A DNA stretch of 7,593 nt from contig JAQGPE010000800.1 of assembly GCA_028293225.1 (NCBI GenBank), positions 1-7,593 on the forward strand, read 5' to 3'. Made by a program: the position numbers and the translations under genes. Shown one piece after another: positions 5,949-7,593 of the stretch. Positions within the stretch are counted from its first letter, which is position 1. Each line of letters begins with the position of its first letter. This DNA is from Akkermansiaceae bacterium. Lineage in GTDB: Bacteria > Verrucomicrobiota > Verrucomicrobiia > Verrucomicrobiales > Akkermansiaceae. The notes below the pieces were generated by a model, which worked only from the letters and a program-made list of their open reading frames with translations, made no database searches and was not told where the DNA came from.

Positions 5949-5973
5949 TAATGCATACCCTGAATATGCATTA
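5949..5973. promoter_or_regulatory. 9-bp perfect inverted repeat at the LysR start, candidate operator
   Basis: Arms TAATGCATA (5949-5957) and TATGCATTA (5965-5973) are perfect inverted repeats around a 7-bp spacer. Each arm contains the self-palindrome ATGCAT, so the site can also be read as two ATGCAT boxes 15 bp apart. The right arm ends on the A of the LysR start codon, so bound protein would block initiation; negative autoregulation is the natural reading. The site is AT-rich in GC-rich surroundings. It does not fit the symmetric T-N11-A LysR box, so the binding protein is inferred only from position. A possible half-site TAATGC lies at 5866-5871, next to the divergent operon start. Confidence 0.55.
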
Positions 5974-6893
5974 TGCGTATCGCGCAACTCCGACAGGCCG
6001 ACCTCAATCTTCTCGTCGTCTTCACCGCGCTGGCGGAGGAGCGGAATGTCACGCTCGCGGCCAAGCGTCTTTCGTTGAGTCAATCCGCCATGAGCCGTGC
6101 ACTGCAGCGGCTGCGCGACATGTTTCACGACGACCTGCTGATCCGCACGCCCACCGGCTATGATCTGACGCCGCAGGGAGTCCGGCTGCTGCGTGAACTG
6201 GAGGTGATGCTGCCAAAGCTCGACCGCCTGCTCAGCGGCACCGAATTCGACCCGATGACCGAGGGCGCGAACTTCCGGCTCTCCTCCACCGACTACGCGG
6301 CGCATGTCATTTGCCCGTTGCTGTGCCGCTATTTCAAGGCGGAGACCAGCAAGGTGTCGTTCGAGTTCTCCGCCTGGCACGACGATGTCTTTAACGCGAT
6401 GGAGCGGGGACGGCTGGATCTGGTGCTAAATGCCGACGATGGTGGTGTCAGTTCGCAGTTCACCCGCGAGATGCTCTTCCGTGAGGAATTCGTCTGCGTG
6501 GTGGCGAAGGCCAGCCGCTTCGCGAAGCGGATGAAAATCGACCAGTACCTCGCCGCTTCCCACATCGGCATCTCGACCCTGGGCGGCCTGCAGACCATCC
6601 CGGAGAAATACCTGGCCGAGGCCGGGGTGAAGCGCCACTGCGTGATCCGGCTGCCGTATTTCGCGGCGGCGATCCACAGCATCGAGGGAACCAACCTGGT
6701 GGTGACCGTGCCGCGGCGGATCGCCGAGAGCGTGGTGAACCACCCCGGACTGAAGATCATCGAGGCGCCCCCGCTCATCGGCGGCTTCGACTACCAGATG
6801 GTCTGGCACCCGCGGATGAACACCGATGCCGCCCATGTCTGGCTGCGACAGGCGATTCGCGAAACCGGCCGGCGGATTGCGGGGAAATTGTGA
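5973..6893 (+). CDS. LysR-family transcriptional regulator
   Basis: A complete 306-residue LysR-type regulator, expected to bind DNA as a dimer or tetramer and respond to a small effector. The N-terminal winged helix-turn-helix spans about 8-66: DLNLLVVFTALAEERNVTLA (10-29), the recognition-helix region LSQSAMSRALQRLRDMF (35-51) and the wing DDLLIRTPTGYDLTPQG (53-69). The linker helix follows to about 90, and the effector-binding domain starts near 101 (NFRLSSTDYAAHVICPLL) and runs to the end. The DLNLL opening resembles the NodD/LeuO-like branch more than the CysB-like branch. ATG 5973 is the only sensible start: an in-frame TGA lies four codons upstream and the next ATG is at codon 40, inside the helix-turn-helix. 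No Shine-Dalgarno motif is present, so initiation may be leaderless or SD-independent. It diverges from the SnoaL-like/MDR reductase pair, the standard layout for a LysR protein and its targets, with the inverted repeat at its start as probable operator. The effector is unknown. Confidence 0.93.
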   Translation: MRIAQLRQADLNLLVVFTALAEERNVTLAAKRLSLSQSAMSRALQRLRDMFHDDLLIRTPTGYDLTPQGVRLLRELEVMLPKLDRLLSGTEFDPMTEGANFRLSSTDYAAHVICPLLCRYFKAETSKVSFEFSAWHDDVFNAMERGRLDLVLNADDGGVSSQFTREMLFREEFVCVVAKASRFAKRMKIDQYLAASHIGISTLGGLQTIPEKYLAEAGVKRHCVIRLPYFAAAIHSIEGTNLVVTVPRRIAESVVNHPGLKIIEAPPLIGGFDYQMVWHPRMNTDAAHVWLRQAIRETGRRIAGKL

Positions 6894-7013
6894 CGCGGCG
6901 GGCAATTTGCAGCGTTAGGATTCTTTACGATGAATTTGCGTATTCGCGGATCCAGTGGTGATATGAATCTCCCTGCCCGTTTCGTATGGGCGATTTCAAA
7001 CCATCCTAAAGCC

Positions 7014-7593
7014 ATGCGCGCCATTCCCGTACTTCTCGCGGGGTTATCCGTTACCGTCGTCTCAGCCGCCCCGCGGCTCCACGTTTCCACTGCCACCCTG
7101 CAGCCCGAAAGCGTGGTCGAACTCGTCCTCGACTCTGCCGCCGCCGGTGGCGAAGTCATGGGCAAACCCACCCGCACCGACTGGCTCGTGATCGAGCCGG
7201 CCTGGCCCGGCACCACCTACTGGAAGGAGCCAAACGTGCTCGAATTCCGGCCCGCCGAGCCGCCGAAGCTCGGAACCCAGTACACCTTCAAGTTGAAGGA
7301 AGGTCATCGCTATCTCGACAACAACGCGGAGATTCCCGCTGGTGTCGTGACCAAGGTGGATACCGACCCTTTCCGCGTGGATCTGGCGGCGCTGCTCGAC
7401 CGCTATGACGGCGACTGGAGCCCGCGCACGGCCAGCTTTTACCTGCGCTTCAACGGCGATGTGAGCCCGGAGAAGGTCGCGCCGTATGTCTTTTTCGAAG
7501 CCGACGGCGGCAAGCGGGTGGCGGCGAAGACGGTTCGTGCGACCTTTGGCGCGATCAAGCAGCCCGGCTACCTGGGCGCGACCTGGAGCGAGC
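7014..7593 (+). CDS. Exported protein resembling the N-terminus of bacterial alpha-2-macroglobulins (cut by window edge)
   Basis: The first 193 codons of a large-looking exported protein; no stop occurs before the window edge. A signal peptide is clear: MRAI, a hydrophobic core at about 4-16 and SAA at 17-19. The mature part looks like beta-rich domains with the pattern of bacterial macroglobulin N-termini: a GK element followed by a strand ending in IEP and a Trp (about 51-69), FRPAEPPKLGTQYTFKLKEG (about 77-96), then a second domain with FYLRFNGDVSPEKVAPYVFF (about 143-162). Such proteins usually exceed 1,500 residues and sit in the periplasm, where they trap proteases or act in envelope maintenance. 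The thioester and bait region would lie outside the window. In-frame ATGs at 6930 and 6963 would lengthen the N-terminus by 28 or 17 residues ahead of the signal peptide, so 7014 is preferred. It is separated from LysR by 120 bp. Exported location is well supported; the family is recognised from pattern only and could instead be another Ig-like envelope protein. Confidence 0.65.
   Translation, partial: MRAIPVLLAGLSVTVVSAAPRLHVSTATLQPESVVELVLDSAAAGGEVMGKPTRTDWLVIEPAWPGTTYWKEPNVLEFRPAEPPKLGTQYTFKLKEGHRYLDNNAEIPAGVVTKVDTDPFRVDLAALLDRYDGDWSPRTASFYLRFNGDVSPEKVAPYVFFEADGGKRVAAKTVRATFGAIKQPGYLGATWSE

Noticed and set aside
6891..7016. Fusion or read-through from LysR into the macroglobulin-like gene
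   Set aside because: The two genes share a frame and the 120-bp gap has no stop, but the LysR protein ends at its normal length and the downstream gene starts with a proper signal peptide. Open gaps of this size are common in GC-rich DNA.

Overview
The window looks like a chromosomal stretch from a high-GC Gram-negative bacterium. My best guess is Verrucomicrobiota (Luteolibacter/Haloferula-like). This rests on the gene set (large secreted macroglobulin-like protein, secreted trypsin-like protease, EamA carrier), the near absence of Shine-Dalgarno motifs, and intergenic repeats built on GCCAAG; it is inference, not a database match. There is no phage, transposase, CRISPR array, rRNA or intact tRNA.

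Left part (1-2483): two genes diverge from a 98-bp gap. On the minus strand is the N-terminal part of an exported serine protease with a TTG start, cut by the window edge. On the plus strand is a complete MsbA-type half-size ABC exporter (membrane domain plus ATPase).

Middle (2484-4418): a thymidylate kinase-like gene overlaps a ten-helix DMT/EamA transporter by 4 bp (ATGA), so the two are probably translationally coupled. Two related copies of a composite intergenic repeat lie directly after the stop codons of the ABC exporter and of the EamA gene. Each has GCCAAG-type units followed by an 8-9 bp ladder of CTGATT units. A near-perfect 14-bp hairpin then separates the EamA gene from the convergent gene that follows.

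Right part (4419-6893): a minus-strand pair, a SnoaL-like small protein followed by a zinc-free NADPH quinone-oxidoreductase-type MDR enzyme, diverges from a plus-strand LysR regulator. This is the classic layout of a LysR protein controlling its neighbours. The gap between them holds a 45-nt three-stem fold and a perfect 9-bp inverted repeat that runs into the LysR start codon.

Right edge (7014-7593): the first 193 codons of an exported protein that resembles the N-terminus of bacterial alpha-2-macroglobulins.

No multi-gene novel system is evident. The unexplained signals are the two-copy composite repeat and the structured LysR control region.
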